Positions 12,534 through 25,460 of a stretch of 64,000 bases of DNA are shown one piece after another; positions within the stretch are counted from its first letter, which is position 1, and every line of letters starts with the position of its first letter. The position numbers and the translations under genes were made by a program. A model generated the notes under the pieces. It had not been told where the DNA came from. It ran no database searches and saw nothing but the letters and a program-made list of their open reading frames with translations. Source of the stretch: Malurus cyaneus samueli (lineage: Eukaryota > Chordata > Aves > Passeriformes > Maluridae); the NCBI GenBank assembly GCA_009741485.1, contig CM019214.1, positions 55,074,803-55,138,802 on the forward strand, given 5' to 3'.

Positions 12534-14280
12534 ATTCGTGCTGTCAGCAGATTACTGAGAACATGAGCCATGTGACAAAGTAACAGGAGCATTCATGCTT
12601 AGGCCTCCATAATTGCACCATGGGTAGATATGGACTCCTGGAAAACGCTGGTTTTTTTTGTTTTTCCTGAAGAGAATGAACATTAGAATTATTAAATGAA
12701 CACAGACCAAGGAAAGCAGTGTGAATACAATGCAGTTCCAGGTATTAACATAAACCCTTCATCTTCAGAGAATTACAAGTTACCAGCTGTGCTCTTATCA
12801 AAAACTCCCTTTTTACTACTGTTATGCTTACAAAAGAGGAGTGCTGTTATTTCAGATGACAATGACAAAAATGCTAATATTGTTGAGATTCCTTATTTTT
12901 CAATCACCTTAAATCCTCAAAGAATAGATGTTTTTCAACTTTCATGAAACATGTCCAGAGGATTATTAATCTAAGTCATGTGGTCCTTGAAATGATCCAA
13001 TAAAATCTAGCAAAAAGCAGTTGTTATATTGTCTAACGTTTTTTTTCCCTTGCATTTTGCAGTAGCCATATGGAGGCAGTTATAGGGAGGAATGGGCAGC
13101 AAAAAATAAGTATGCATACTGTGGGTACATTGCCTTGTGTATTGCTTTTATCATTTGAGATGTGCATATTTATGTCCATAATTTTGAAAATGTGAGGTTT
13201 AGTCTACAATATGACATTATTAGTCTACATTCATTATGCAGCCTTAAAGTCCAGTCCCTAATTTGAAGTTTGATGTTAATCAGGAATTTAGCTTAGACTG
13301 AAAATACTTGGCTTGATCATTTGATTCTGCATACATTTAGGAAAGGATGTATGATCAGGGAGCCAGCTTCTAAGCCAACATAATAAAGGAAATGAAATAG
13401 CTAGTTTCGTGAAGGGTGGGGTTTGATTTCCTAACCAAATATCCCTTCACTGCATAGATGATCATGGAAACCCCTCAACATGGCTTTGGAAGAAGCTGAG
13501 AATGGCTCTTCTGAACCTGCGGGGAGATACATTTGCAGAACCCTCTTCACACATATATGCATATAAGCAGTTCTCATAGAATTGCTGCAAAGCCAAGAAA
13601 CATTCTTTTTAGCACTCGGTATTGCCTGGCTGATGGAGTGGAGGTAGCAGAGTACTAATTGGGATGTTTGACATCAAGAGGTAAAATACATTTATATTTT
13701 TTTCAGCATCCAAAGCACAGATGGCCTTACTCTGCATCTGATTCCTGCCAGTAGCATAAAAGGATCTTTAAAAAAGAAATAAGGGGCATAGGTATTACAA
13801 TTAGGAACTGCAGATTATAATATTATGAAGCACTTTCTTTTTGTACTAATATATTGTTAAAGAATGCAATAAAAATATTTAGAATACCTTTTTAACACCC
13901 ACTTCATCCTTAGGAATTTAATTGCTTAATTTCTTCAGAATTAATGAATATAAGTTACTGTCAGGTGTTCAAGATATATGTGTTTTATGATTATCAGATA
14001 TATACAGAACCATCTCTGACCATCCCTTTTCTTCTTTCTTCCTGATCATTCAATGCACTTTAAGAAATTGTGTGAAAAAATCAGTGAGTAAACAGGATAC
14101 TTTTTATTATGGGGACAGAGAAACTGCATAATTTTGTTTTACACATTATGTGATATGATGCCAAAGTACACAAAATAGAAATACCACTGGTGTTTTAACA
14201 TTCCATTGTATGGCAAAATATGTTTGTTTAAAAATAGGAATGGTAATTTATTCTAAAATATTGTGAAATCCTTAGAATAA

Positions 14281-14400
14281 ATAAATCAGCCAATGCTGCT
14301 TGACCCAGCCCTAATCAGCAATAGGCTGCAAAATAAGATAAAGGTTATTAAAATAATCCTTTTATTGAAAGAGAAAATTAGATAAGTTGTGCTGATTGAC
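14281..14400. promoter_or_regulatory. Candidate conserved intronic element with CCAAT, GATA and PBX/MEIS-like motifs
   Basis: A high-complexity stretch carrying CCAAT (14290), two AGATAA sites (14336, 14380) and TGATTGAC (14393). The motifs are short and individually expected by chance. Only their grouping makes this worth noting. Confidence 0.2.
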
Positions 14401-17400
14401 TCTGAGGCCCTCCTAGGGACATGTAAAATGAAGAATAAACTCAACTTGATCTAGTCCAAAAAGCCTGAAGAAATCCTCACAGCTGGAACATCACCACTAA
14501 TTACATTTTTGCTTTTTGAATATTTATTGCCAACTCTTTCTGTTCATTTTTAGTGATGTTATACCCATAATTCCTTAACAAACTAAAATACATGATCTTT
14601 AAAGAATGTATTTTATATATTTGTTTTGACAGCTGTAATTTTCACTTACATTCAGCTGAAATTCTTGAAACACCACAAGAATTACTTGTGCAAAATAGGT
14701 TGTATGTAAAAAACAATCGTTTGGCAGTTTTGTTTATTTCTTGCTGAGTCAGTATAAATTTCTTTCTCCTGGGTGCTCTTTCTCGTCCCTGCCTTCACTT
14801 CAGAATTGCAATCCTATTATCCCTTTCCAGAATGTTTGGCCAACTTAAGTGTCTTTCTTACCTATTTTCTCAACCTTTTTTCCCTCAGTTCTTGGTAACT
14901 CCCCATCCCTTATCTAGTCTTCTCTGTTTCCCTTCATCCCTTCATGTCCTTATTCCAGCCATCAATGCATTCTTTTTTCCCTCCTCTGTGCTTAGAAATA
15001 AATAGGCTTACAATGTATCAGCATAGAAGTGGTATCACTGAACCTTGGAGAAAGAGTGATCCCAAATGTTGTGTTCAAGAAGTGATTCTCCATCTGGCTC
15101 TAATTTGCCACTATGGAGGTAACTCCAACTGCAGTATGATCAATGATTCCGTGCAGACAATGATCTGTAGAGACTGCATGTTCTTTAAAGTGATTAAAGA
15201 AATACTGGAAATATGTTAATTGAGGGTTTTTTCCTAAAAAGGAAATACATCGAGTTAGTACATTACATTTGCGGTGGTTAAAATCTTGTAGAATGTCAGT
15301 AAATACGAGTTTTACTGTTGGTGGAAAAGTCCTGCGTCTAAACCTACCTCCAAAGTAGACACATAAAACTAAATTCTTAATTCTTCCTTTAATTCCTGTG
15401 TAGTCCTTTACACCAAATGTGGGTGTGCATATTTGGGAGCCCTGCCACTTAGGAAAATGCTCCTTATCAGTAGTCTCTATACATAAACACATGAGTTCTG
15501 TAAGACCTACTTGCACAAATACATTTGATTGCATCGGGTACAAGGCCATTGTGCAGGAAGAAGGCATCCAAGAAACTCATTCTCAGTAACTGTGACTCTT
15601 TCCATGTAGGTTTTTAATCTTTTAGTCATATTTCATCATTAGATAGTTACGATTCTCAAAGACAAGACAAGCATACCAGTCCAGAAGCAGAACTCAGTGG
15701 GCAGCATTTGCAATGGTGCTATTAACTGTGAGAGCACCAGCCTCTTCTAAGTGTTACAGAAACATTAACCAGTCACTCAGTCAATCTGAATATTGAAATT
15801 ACCCCAATTTCCAGCTGCCACAGTTGCAAATGTTTTAATTTCAGAGTATTTGGGTGTCCTGGAGAACTGTTTTTTTGTATAAAAAGAAGCAAGTAAATTA
15901 TAGATTGAAAAAAAGTTTTTATAAGAGTCAGGTTCGGTACATTCCTTTTATACTTGGTAACATCCTTCACAGTCATCTTGCATTTCCCCCAGTTATATGC
16001 TGGGTGAATTTGAATGATCAAATCTATAAAGGAGCCAAATGTTATCGGAATGGGGCAAGAAGATTTTGTTTATTTATTTATTTGTTTTGTACCTGCCTGA
16101 AATTATTAAACATTTTGATTCAGGACGTGGGACCCTTTGTTCTTTTGTGTTAATATAAATCAAGAATTACTGATCGATTAAAAGAGCTTCTCACACTTGA
16201 AATCTCTAATGCTGAGGAAGGTGAAATATAAAGCTTTGTACTAAACAGAGTTTCAAAACATAAACCAAAATAATATTATGACAAATGGAATAGATTTTTT
16301 CTACAACATAAAAAAATATATGCACCAGATTTATGGTAGTAAAACGTGGAAGCAGAATTCTCTTTCATCATTCAAATGGTAAGAGTGAGGCTGTGTTAGA
16401 AAGAAATACATGTGGAATATTTTGCAGAGAACAGAAAAGCCTCAAGATGCATTGCAAAAAAGGCATGACATGATTACAGAATGGCAGTAATCTGTATAGT
16501 ATTTTTTTTTCAGCCACCTATTATCACTTGCTTTCAAATCCTGGCAATATCAATATTCTCCAGTTTGATTGGTGACTGGTCTGAACTTATCCTACTTGCT
16601 TTTAGGAGCAAAGACAAGAGAATGGCTACCTCCATCCATCTATTATTGTTTAAATAGCTGTCACAGCTTCCAGGATGTCTGTTTTCATGTTATCTGGTGA
16701 AAGAATAAAATACAATGGCAACAAACCAAATACAGTGAAATATGTTTGTTGTATTTGGCCCAAACCAGCTGCTGTTTACAGATAAAATCTGGTTTGAACA
16801 AAACCAGGTGAATTTTGGAAATTGAGGAACAATGGATGGAGTGGTTGTAGCATTTAGAAATATTTTACAGATACGTGTCACATGCAGGCTTGCCTGTTGT
16901 GGTGATTTAGTTCATATGTCAAGACACATATTCATCTCTGCCCAGATACTGCAGAGGCTTGGGTAACAGCTTGTCCAATCCTTGTTTATTTGTTAATTTA
17001 TAACATCTCAGTTCCCAGCACAGGCCAAGGCAGGCCCGGACACTTCTTTGTTCTGCCTTGTTCTTTCTTTTTCCCCCCCGTTTCTTTTCATTGTTGTGCT
17101 CCCCACTCTGACAATGGAGTTGTAGATTGACCCCATTTCCCCTTTTGCCCTGACTTGTCTTCTAACACTTCCTTTGATGTGTTTAGACTGAAAATACCAA
17201 ATCTCTGTTTCCCAGCAAGGGCTCATCATTTTGCAGCATGGCTCTGCTAGTAGGTTAAGAGGAGCATTAAGCAGTTCCTTTGCAGCAGTTTAAAAGATGT
17301 TAGATTAATGATTATTTGGAAACAAAAGATATCTCATTCTATTGAGAAAAGAGGACTTGTGCAGGAATTAAGTATTTTTAAATGTCTTGAAGGCAAGAGG

Positions 17401-19531
17401 TCGTATTATTTTGCTACTAAGATATGTAGTTATGTTTTAATTGGCTGTGTTTACAATGTGGTTTTTCTTAAAAAATGTATTTTTTTAAGATTCCCTCAAT
17501 CATCGCTTATCTGACATCCACAAATATCCACGCTTCCTGTGTATAATATGTACATTCACTCTGTTTCAAACATACTCGCACTCAAAGTTTATTTCACATG
17601 GGACATCAAGAAAACATAGTCACATTAGTCGGACTTTTTTGTCTGAGTTGACATTTCATTAAAATAAGTTCAGAGTGAGTTCATGTCTCCTGTCCTACCC
17701 TTCAGTGTAAACTTGTTTCTGTTATTTATTATAACAGTTTGGATGTTACTTTGAATTCATATAATTCTAACCTTTTTTGAGTTACTTGGCCTGTTGCAAA
17801 ACCATGCCACATGTTGTTAAAAAATCTTTGCAGACTTCACGTGTTGAGTATGCACAAAGTACAACAAGCATAAAATTAAATAAATTATAAAGTAGTAATA
17901 CTGTATAAAAAAAATGATCCATAGCTTAAATTCTATTACAAGACCTGTGTTAGGAGCTTTCTGTATCTCAGCAATTGCATGCAAGAGCAGTTTTTGAGTT
18001 AATTAAGGCTTATGGAATTTTTAAGTGAGTCAGTTTTATCCAGTATATCTTAAAATATTTTGACAATTTGAGACCTAAAATATCAGTAAGATTCCAAGTA
18101 ACCTTAGGAAGTAGGAGGTCATTGATCCATTTTCCTGGCAAACCTAGAGGAAAATTATGCCTTTTTAGTTTACTTTCTCATTTATATGAATCAACTTCAC
18201 CATGCTTACTAGTGATTCGACTCTTTCTTGCTGCGTCATACAAGAGCAATACCTTGCAAAAGCCACTGATATAAAGAAATCTCTATCCAAATAAACTTAA
18301 TGATGTAAGATTTTAAAATTGTTCATTTTTTAAATTTTGGGTAGAAATCATTTGGGGAAGCAATATTTTCAGTAGAGGAAAAAGGAGTTTTCAGCTATAC
18401 AATAATATTATGTACTGTTTATCAAGCTATTGTCTAGTTTTGTTTAAGTTTTGCTTTGTTTCTTTTGATTAATGAAAGCATAACAATTCTGACTGTAGCT
18501 GGGGAAAAAAAAACCCATTTGGTAATATTTTTCACACTAGAATAGGATTTGAGAAGTTAAACTAAGCTAGTTTTTAATACTTAGAAATACATAATTTATT
18601 TTTTCTAATGAAGTCGTGAATGTTTCTGTAATATTTTAAAAGCTGGAAAGAGAAAACTCATACTTTATGACCAAATTTTAGTATGTTTCTACAAAATTAC
18701 TACAGAGCTGTCCATGCTGCTGTGGGGTAGCAAGAGGACAGAGGATGCATCCACAGAGCACATTTTCAGACCCTGCTTTGACTCTCAGTAAGGTAGATAG
18801 AAAATGGTTCAGTAATCTAGAGCCAGTTTTTCCTTAGCACTTTGCAACATGACTGGAAAAATTAAATATAGCTGAAAAAATCCTTTATGGCTCTGAATGG
18901 TCTGAAGCTTTCCTTGATCAGCATCAATTCCTTTCAGTAACCTTTACTTGGAAAGCTTTTGAATGATGACTGCATGGGAAGGCAGTAATTGTGGCATGAA
19001 TTGTGACAAATAGGGGATAACAAACAGGCTCTTACTCCTTGTGTAGACTGTTCTCAGCCTGAGCCACAGTGAAGTAGGAAGAAGAGAATCCAGGTTAGGA
19101 GTTATCTCACCAAAAGCAGATCTTTCCACCTGAGCTGGTCATCTTAGGCTTCCCCTACAGTCAACAGACACCTCTAGAGGAAGATTTGCCTCTTCCTGCA
19201 GTAGATGAGGTGAGAGTTGAGATGGATGAGTATCTTAAAGTGGCAACTACTTCTTTCCACTCCCTATAAAGCAGATAAGTGGTACCAGCCCAGAAGCAGA
19301 TGTCCAAATGCCTGTTTGGGTAGTTCTGTGGAAGGACTCAGTAGGAGAGTCTTTTACTTTAGCACTGTAAATATTGGCCAGCACAACAGAGCTGGTGAGG
19401 AGATGGGATGAGAAATCTGCACCTGAGCGTGGTTGATAGAGATTGCTTCCTTCTGGAGGAATGATTGGAATTAACTGGACTTTGAGGGGTTTCTTTAGGG
19501 ATTTCCCATCCTGAGCTCATCAAAGGCTATA

Positions 19532-19570
19532 CTTTTGTTACTACAGAGTAACCTTTTGTTACTGCAGAGT
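19532..19570 (+). repeat. 21-bp tandem duplication
   Basis: Cttttgttactacagagt at 19532 is repeated as cttttgttactgcagagt at 19553, with one difference. Confidence 0.85.
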
Positions 19571-20056
19571 TCAGTTTTCACGGTCCTGGATAATGTCAAC
19601 TTAGGAAAATACTGCACTCAGTAAAAGAGAGAGCTCTTTTTAGGCAACCAGAAAAAACTTTCATATACAATTCTGATGTACATGATAAAAGAAATAGAGA
19701 AGTACGACTAATATTGAAACTGTAATTAAATAAATAAAAAAATATGTAACTTACAATGGTTAAAGACAAAATGTAAAAAAGCAAGTCTAACATACTCCTT
19801 TGTAGTCAAATAGCTGTGCAGAAATCTGCAAAATACCTAGAGTATAGTCTGGTGTCCTTGCATTGTACTGAGATACATTAATATGTGTCGGTTAACTACT
19901 GAGCCCTTGATAAGAAGAATATGTATGGATACATGTACACATATATATACATATAGATAGTTTTCCTTTTGAAGAATTCAGATTAACATCTGGTGCAAAG
20001 AAATTGACCTAAATTTTTTTTCATATCAAGAATAGCCTAAAAATATTGCAGAAAGT

Positions 20057-20091
20057 AAAAAAAAAAAAACAACAAAAAAACCCAAAAAAAA
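20057..20091 (+). repeat. A-rich low-complexity tract
   Basis: A runs of up to 13 are interrupted only by C (aacaacaaaaaaacccaaaa). No G occurs in the tract. Confidence 0.9.
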
Positions 20092-20937
20092 CTCTCAACA
20101 CTACACCACAAATGAGAGTATTGAAGTTTCTATTAATTTGAGGGGGTTATTTTTTTTTCCACTTCTTAATCTGTTTGCAGATTATCTGTGAAACTTTAAT
20201 CTTAGAAGTCTTCAAGCTGTGCAAGTTTTTTCCCGTTGTGATGTCAGAACTGATCAGATCTGATTGTTATAAAGATCCCACTAAGGAGTTCAGCACTAAT
20301 TGTTAGAAGATGTCCATGCTTAAAAAAAATTAGGCCAGTGATTGTTACCATGCTGTTAAGTTCATGTACTGTTCAGAGCATGTTTTAATTGTGGGAATCA
20401 GGTGTACTTTCTTGATGAAAAATGTATTGAGGAGCTGTAGTTTTTCTTGGTGTTGCAAAACCTTCTGAGCTGTAAGTGAAACCATTAAGAGTGGGAAGGG
20501 TTAATTGTATGGGAAGCCTTGTATTGAAATACTTCTCATATACAAAATATATGTCATGCTAGAAAATATTCTATTGTCAATCCAAATAGAACACAAACTA
20601 AAATGAGATAATTGGGAAGGTGCCCATAAAGTCAGCCTGAATATATTATCACAAGTATATGTGAGATAATATTTGTTTTAAAAAGATTCTATGGCACTGT
20701 AAACTCAGTCTCATTAGAGACTGCATTTAAAAGGCTTATAAAGTTACTCATTAATGTTATCTTGTTGTATCTCCACAGCTTTTTCATTAAAGAAAATTCA
20801 GCAGAAAGCATTTTCTCCTGATAGCAGGAACCAATTTGCAATAAATGTTCTGGAAACCACTAGGGAAGCCATTACTGAGGTCTAATAAAAACAGACAAGC
20901 GTAACTTGTTCTATATTTTTGTTTCAATCACATACAG

Positions 20938-21089
20938 ATGAGACCCCGCTCTCCACACCAACCGCAAGAGACAGCCTTGACAAACTTTCTCTAACTGGGC
21001 ATGGGCAGCCACTACCTCCGGGTTTTCCATCTCCTTTTCTATTCCCTGATGGATTGTCCTCCATAGAGACCCTTCTGACTAACATCCAG
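20938..21089 (+). CDS. DACH1: DACH1 internal exon: linker and start of Dachbox-C
   Basis: This exon encodes the end of the serine/threonine/proline-rich linker and the entry into the C-terminal Dachbox-C of DACH1, a nuclear transcriptional cofactor of the SIX-EYA-DACH retinal determination network. It is 152 bp long. It begins after an AG acceptor (tcacatacag) with two bases that complete an Asp codon (phase 1), continues with ETPLSTPTARDSLDKLSL, then a proline-rich stretch (PLPPGFPSPFLFPDG), and ends SSIETLLTNIQ at CAG followed by gtaggc (phase 0). The reading frame closes exactly: 2 + 50x3 bases. The STPTARDSLDK wording is that of DACH1; DACH2 differs here. The previous exon, which must end with the G of the Asp codon, is not in the window. 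Reading on past the donor would give only about 22 further codons before a stop near 21153. Identification rests on recognised protein sequence, and I am very sure of it. Confidence 0.97.
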
Positions 21090-22379
21090 GTAGGCCGTTT
21101 TGTAGATCAGCTTAAAAGGATGGACAGGAGCCAGTTGCAGATTTGTCTAAATTAATAAGACCATTCTAGCTTAATCAGTTCATAAGATTATTTGGATCAA
21201 CTAATTTACTGAAACTTTCTAGTAATTTAGATTTTAAAGGAACCACAGCAAACAAATGAATTTAGAAGCTGTCAGATACAGTACATAAAAATACAGATTG
21301 TATATTAAACCGTAGCAGAAAATTCAATGTAAATTATATTGGTGTGTTTAACAACATTTGTCTTCAATGCTCGTTTTATTACAGGCTAATGAAATGTATC
21401 TTACTGTTTAACTTTATCTCTTTTACTAAACAGAGAAAGAGTTCTTTAATAAATAGTTATTTCAAATTGCTCGAATGGCGTGGTGGAAATGATATTTAAA
21501 GCTATTTGAAATGTGTCTCCCATAAAAGCATTTATGAAAAGCACTTCTTTTATAAATAAACTCATTTCACTTAGAGTACTGTCTTCAAAGAATAGACTTC
21601 AAAGGATATTACCAAATTTTTTACAGATTTCCTATGTCGTAGTCACGATGTCTGTTGTGTGTGCAGTGGAGCCATGTTCAAATATTATTTATAGCATACA
21701 CTAGTATATAGCTTGAAGTTTTTCATATTAGAATTAAGATTTTTTTTTTATTTTTAGTCCACAAATTCAGTGATCTCACATTTCCCTTATGCAAATTTTG
21801 CAACAATATGGTTGTGTATTGCATGGAGAAGCAAAATGATAGTGCCAGAAATAATACAGCCATATTGCATATTCCCGATAAGCCTTGTTTGGCAGCTACC
21901 AACTTCTAATTTGTCACCATATATTTCCTGCTCATTCCTGCAAAACACATAAAATCAGTTGTATTCTATCCAGCAAACGATATGACAGAGTAGGGCCAAA
22001 TCCTGCTCACTTTACTGTCTTAAGCAATCTCATTAAAGTTTATGGCATTTCAAAATTGTTTTATGAAAAGTATATGAGCCATTCATTAGTTGTGTTTTTG
22101 AGGTCTAATAATGGAAAAATACTGCTATTTAAGAATTAAATATTACTATCTCTGCCTGGTCTGAAAGAGCATATTTACAATTCCTTTTTGCAATTCTGAG
22201 ACTTAGCATCTTAAATATGTAAATCATGAACCAGGATAATTTGATAACAGTATTCTTCTAATATATCTGCTGCAATCTGTAATAATTGTATTTTTTTCTT
22301 AAGGTAGAAATACAGTTAGTAATGTTTTAGCTGTGCATACATATACAGAAAAGTTCTTAGTAATTTTTTTTGACAAATG

Positions 22380-22530
22380 TCTGCACTTAATGTCTCTAGA
22401 CAGCAACGTAATGAGCAAAGCATTCGGCATCAACAGGTTAACTAATCTCGTGATTGAATATGAGAGTGCTGCACTACTTCTGGACAAATGTAGGATTAAT
22501 TTGCCAAGAATGCATTCAGTTTTGTTTTAC
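22380..22530. promoter_or_regulatory. Candidate conserved non-coding element
   Basis: A high-complexity stretch keeps three CpGs (near 22407, 22425 and 22449) in AT-rich surroundings, has homeodomain-type ggattaat at 22493, and carries overlapping open frames on both strands. Such a pattern is common in conserved non-coding elements, but conservation cannot be seen from one sequence. Confidence 0.2.
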
Positions 22531-22989
22531 AGAAAATGTGATTGTGAAATTCAGTGATTATTTTTTTTTCAAATACCCTAATCTTACCTGGAATGAAAAG
22601 GTAAAATAAAAGGCAGCATCATAAACAAACCAGATTTTTTTTAATGCCTTCTCTCATTGTGCTTTTGTACACCCTGCTCCTCACTTTGAGATTCCATGAC
22701 AAATCATCTGTTAGGGTAAAGTGGTGGGGGATAAGTCGTTTTGGGTTTTATCAGTATGTCCCCACATCACAATACATGGTTTTGACAGATTTCTGGGAAT
22801 CTGTTCATAATGATATATGAAAGGCAATTCCCCCACTCTCCCCTGCTCCAGATTTAATTTTTATCAGGAAAACATTGAAAAACCACTTAATAAAATAATT
22901 TTTTTTTAAAAAAAATTAGTTTGATTTTCCCATCTGTGTAGGAAAAGTTGGCTTCAACAGCACTAGAGTATATTACAATATCATATGGA

Positions 22990-23051
22990 CAATAGTGGCG
23001 TTTTCTGTAATCAATACCATTTAAAATGGTTTCCATATTTAGCCACTATTG
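22990..23051. repeat. Nested inverted repeat, 62 bp
   Basis: Caatagtggc (22990-22999) is perfectly complementary to gccactattg (23042-23051). Inside it a second perfect pair, accattt and aaatggt, is separated by one base. It could fold as a two-step hairpin or be a relic of a small inverted-repeat element. Confidence 0.7.
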
Positions 23052-23839
23052 CAATGAGAGAGGGCTACCCCATGCCCACAAATGAGTTAGATACTGTGAT
23101 GGTGACACTTTCAGAATTGAGCTTTAGGTGTTTGACTACAAGTTGAAATTTGTTGATGGCATCTGTGGAAAAAGACAATTCTGTACCACGGTTGCATTGT
23201 AATTTGTGAGTTTGATAGGAAATGATTAAGCAGTACCTGAAACCCATTTTCAGCATGATGCGTTTAGCACCTGAATTAGAAGGACTCTTTCCACTGAATA
23301 AAAGCCTTCTTGCTGTCCTTTGGACCAGACCCCTTTCTGTGGAGATGTGGTTTGATCCCTCACTGTGCTGTGGAGCAAATCATTAAAAAGATCATCTGGC
23401 CTACAGTGCAATTCCTGCCTTAAGTACTAAGGTGTTTTTGACACAGAAAATAGCAGAAATCTAGCCAATGGCTTAATGAGAGGATTTGGCAAACACTGCT
23501 CTTCCTTTTCCCAGAGTCATTTAGGCTGAAAATATGGATGTGTCCTTTCACCAAAAGGGTATAGGTGCTTGTGAAATGCAAGTGTACAGTTTTTGTTACG
23601 TCATGGGTCTGGGGACGATACAGACAACAAAATGCCATGTGATGCTGGTGGTAGACTACTTTTAAGGGATATAATGATCACAGGAATATATTGGCAAGGA
23701 GCTTCTGGCTATGCCAGCATGCATGGACTTGAAGATGAATGTCTCTGCCATGATCCCCTTCTGTATATTCAGTTGTGTCAGGATCTGAAGGATCTGAATA
23801 ATGCAGACCTTGGGGACCTCCAGAAAAGTTTGTAGACGC

Positions 23840-23880
23840 TGTCCTGGTTTAAAACAGAACAGAGTTAGGGTGTTGTATGG
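23840..23880 (+). repeat. Possible avian LTR-end-like sequence
   Basis: Ctgtcctggtttaaaacaga followed by acagagttagg resembles the start of a common avian endogenous retrovirus LTR (tgtcctggttt...atagagttaa). No internal retroviral sequence and no matching second LTR are seen, so chance similarity is quite possible. Confidence 0.2.
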
Positions 23881-25438
23881 GCATTAGGAGCTCTAACTTT
23901 GACCTTTGCCAAGGCAAGAAGCATCCTAAGCCTTGTAATTAAAACAGTATTTTTGCATATGTGAGCAAAAATTTCTAAACATTTTTGTTATTTAAAAACA
24001 AATGGGCCATAAGTCCTGCAGATGCTGATGAGCTCAGGTGAATTTGTTGCTTAGCTGTACTTCTGTTGTAGAAGTCTGAGTCATCCTTTAGAACTGACCT
24101 CTGAACACAAGTGAGTCTGTTTCTTCCATCCATACTCCAGTTAAATGCACAGCCCCATATCACAAATTCATCATTGAAGGCAAACATTACACCAGCCTAT
24201 TTGCTATTGCTGTCCCCAAGCATTGCTAGTTAGGTTTATTTCCTTCTGTATACCATATATATGTTTTTCTTACTTCTCCATAAATACTTCTCTAAGCAAA
24301 ATACAATGTTTAATTATTTGTACATTTAAAGGGGAGATAATAACAATATACAATGCCCAGAATAGCCAATTTGTTTTTCTTGCTGGGGACTGCTGAAATA
24401 CAAATAATAAACTCTAAAAAATACAATTAAGCAAATATAGACATTAAGAAAAAGAATGAGAGGGGGAACACATTTTCTTATATAGTTATATTTGCACATC
24501 TGAAAGGAAGAGAAATAAATTCCCTGAGAGAACTTAAATCAAGTGATATGTCTCGTTTTTCCCAATGTGTATTTTGGATTAAAAGCTGGAATGCTCTGTG
24601 CAGTTACAGGGAGGATGAAGGCTGAGGGAGTGTGAGTCACAGCAAAATGCTGTGTGTGTGCCAGTGAGGTGGCTAAAGATGTCTCCATACCCCTTACATA
24701 AGTTCACCTTTTTGAGTCACGGCCTGATTATGCCAAAGTATGTTACAGCCATGGCCTTTCATGATACTGCAATATTCTTAAGTAAGAGTAATGTTCTTTT
24801 AAGCTTTCAGAGTCTGAATCTTTATTGTCCCTGTGTGGAATTTCCATTAAAACCTAAGGGATCATATAGTTGCACCATATAGATAGCCCCAATTTTGCTA
24901 TCAAGACTGTATTGCATTGACACATTTTTGTTGCTAAATGTTTTTAAAGAGATACTTAAAATAATTTGCAAGCATCCCACTGATATTAATAAAAGCAATG
25001 CGTAGTTACCAACTAAATTCCCCTCTGAAAACAAAGAAATCTACTGTCATTATTGCTATGAGTCTCCATTACAGAGTCTCTGTACTGTTTCTGTCTAGGA
25101 CTAAATACTGAGAGAAAAATACTACAAACAGTGGATTAAAGTAAAAAAAAAATCAGTTTTACTTCATGTTATTTTATTTATCTTTTGCTAAAATTCAAGA
25201 AATTTTTTGCCATGGAAGTATTAATGGAAAAATGACATTTATACTTGTGTATTATTTCTTTAAATGTGATAAATTATTCAGTCAGAGATAAGAAAAAAAT
25301 TGTCTTTCAGGAGTCATCTCCAGAGATATTCTAACTATGTTGTCTTGCTCATGGTACTTAGTCACTAGTCATAGTTATAAATAGCAGATATTAAAAAATT
25401 AACATGTGAAGTTAACTAGAATTGTGTGTATATGAACC

Positions 25439-25460
25439 TTTTTTTTTTTTTTTTTTTTTT
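25439..25460 (+). repeat. Poly-T tract
   Basis: An uninterrupted run of 22 T in the 8.6-kb intron. Confidence 0.95.

Larger units (their letters stand above)
1..20937 (+). other. DACH1: DACH1 intron, 3' part (phase 1)
   Basis: This is intronic DNA upstream of the first exon in the window, ending in tcacatacag. It is AT-rich and repeat-poor and has no recognisable exon or second gene on either strand. Open frames of 60-155 codons occur, the longest on the minus strand at 15100-15567, but none shows a known domain and they overlap one another on both strands. I see a CpG cluster near 1.6 kb, a MIR relic at 4.3-4.5 kb, microsatellites at 3.4 and 3.7 kb, small tandem repeats at 8.9 and 9.5 kb, and E-box-rich and GATA/CCAAT-containing stretches at 12.2-12.5 and 14.3-14.4 kb, listed separately. 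The remainder is featureless to the eye. Confidence 0.9.

Noticed and set aside
15100..15567. Longest open frame, 155 codons on the minus strand
   Set aside because: No recognisable domain, no splice context, overlapped by an unrelated forward frame. A frame of this length is expected by chance in 64 kb read in six frames.
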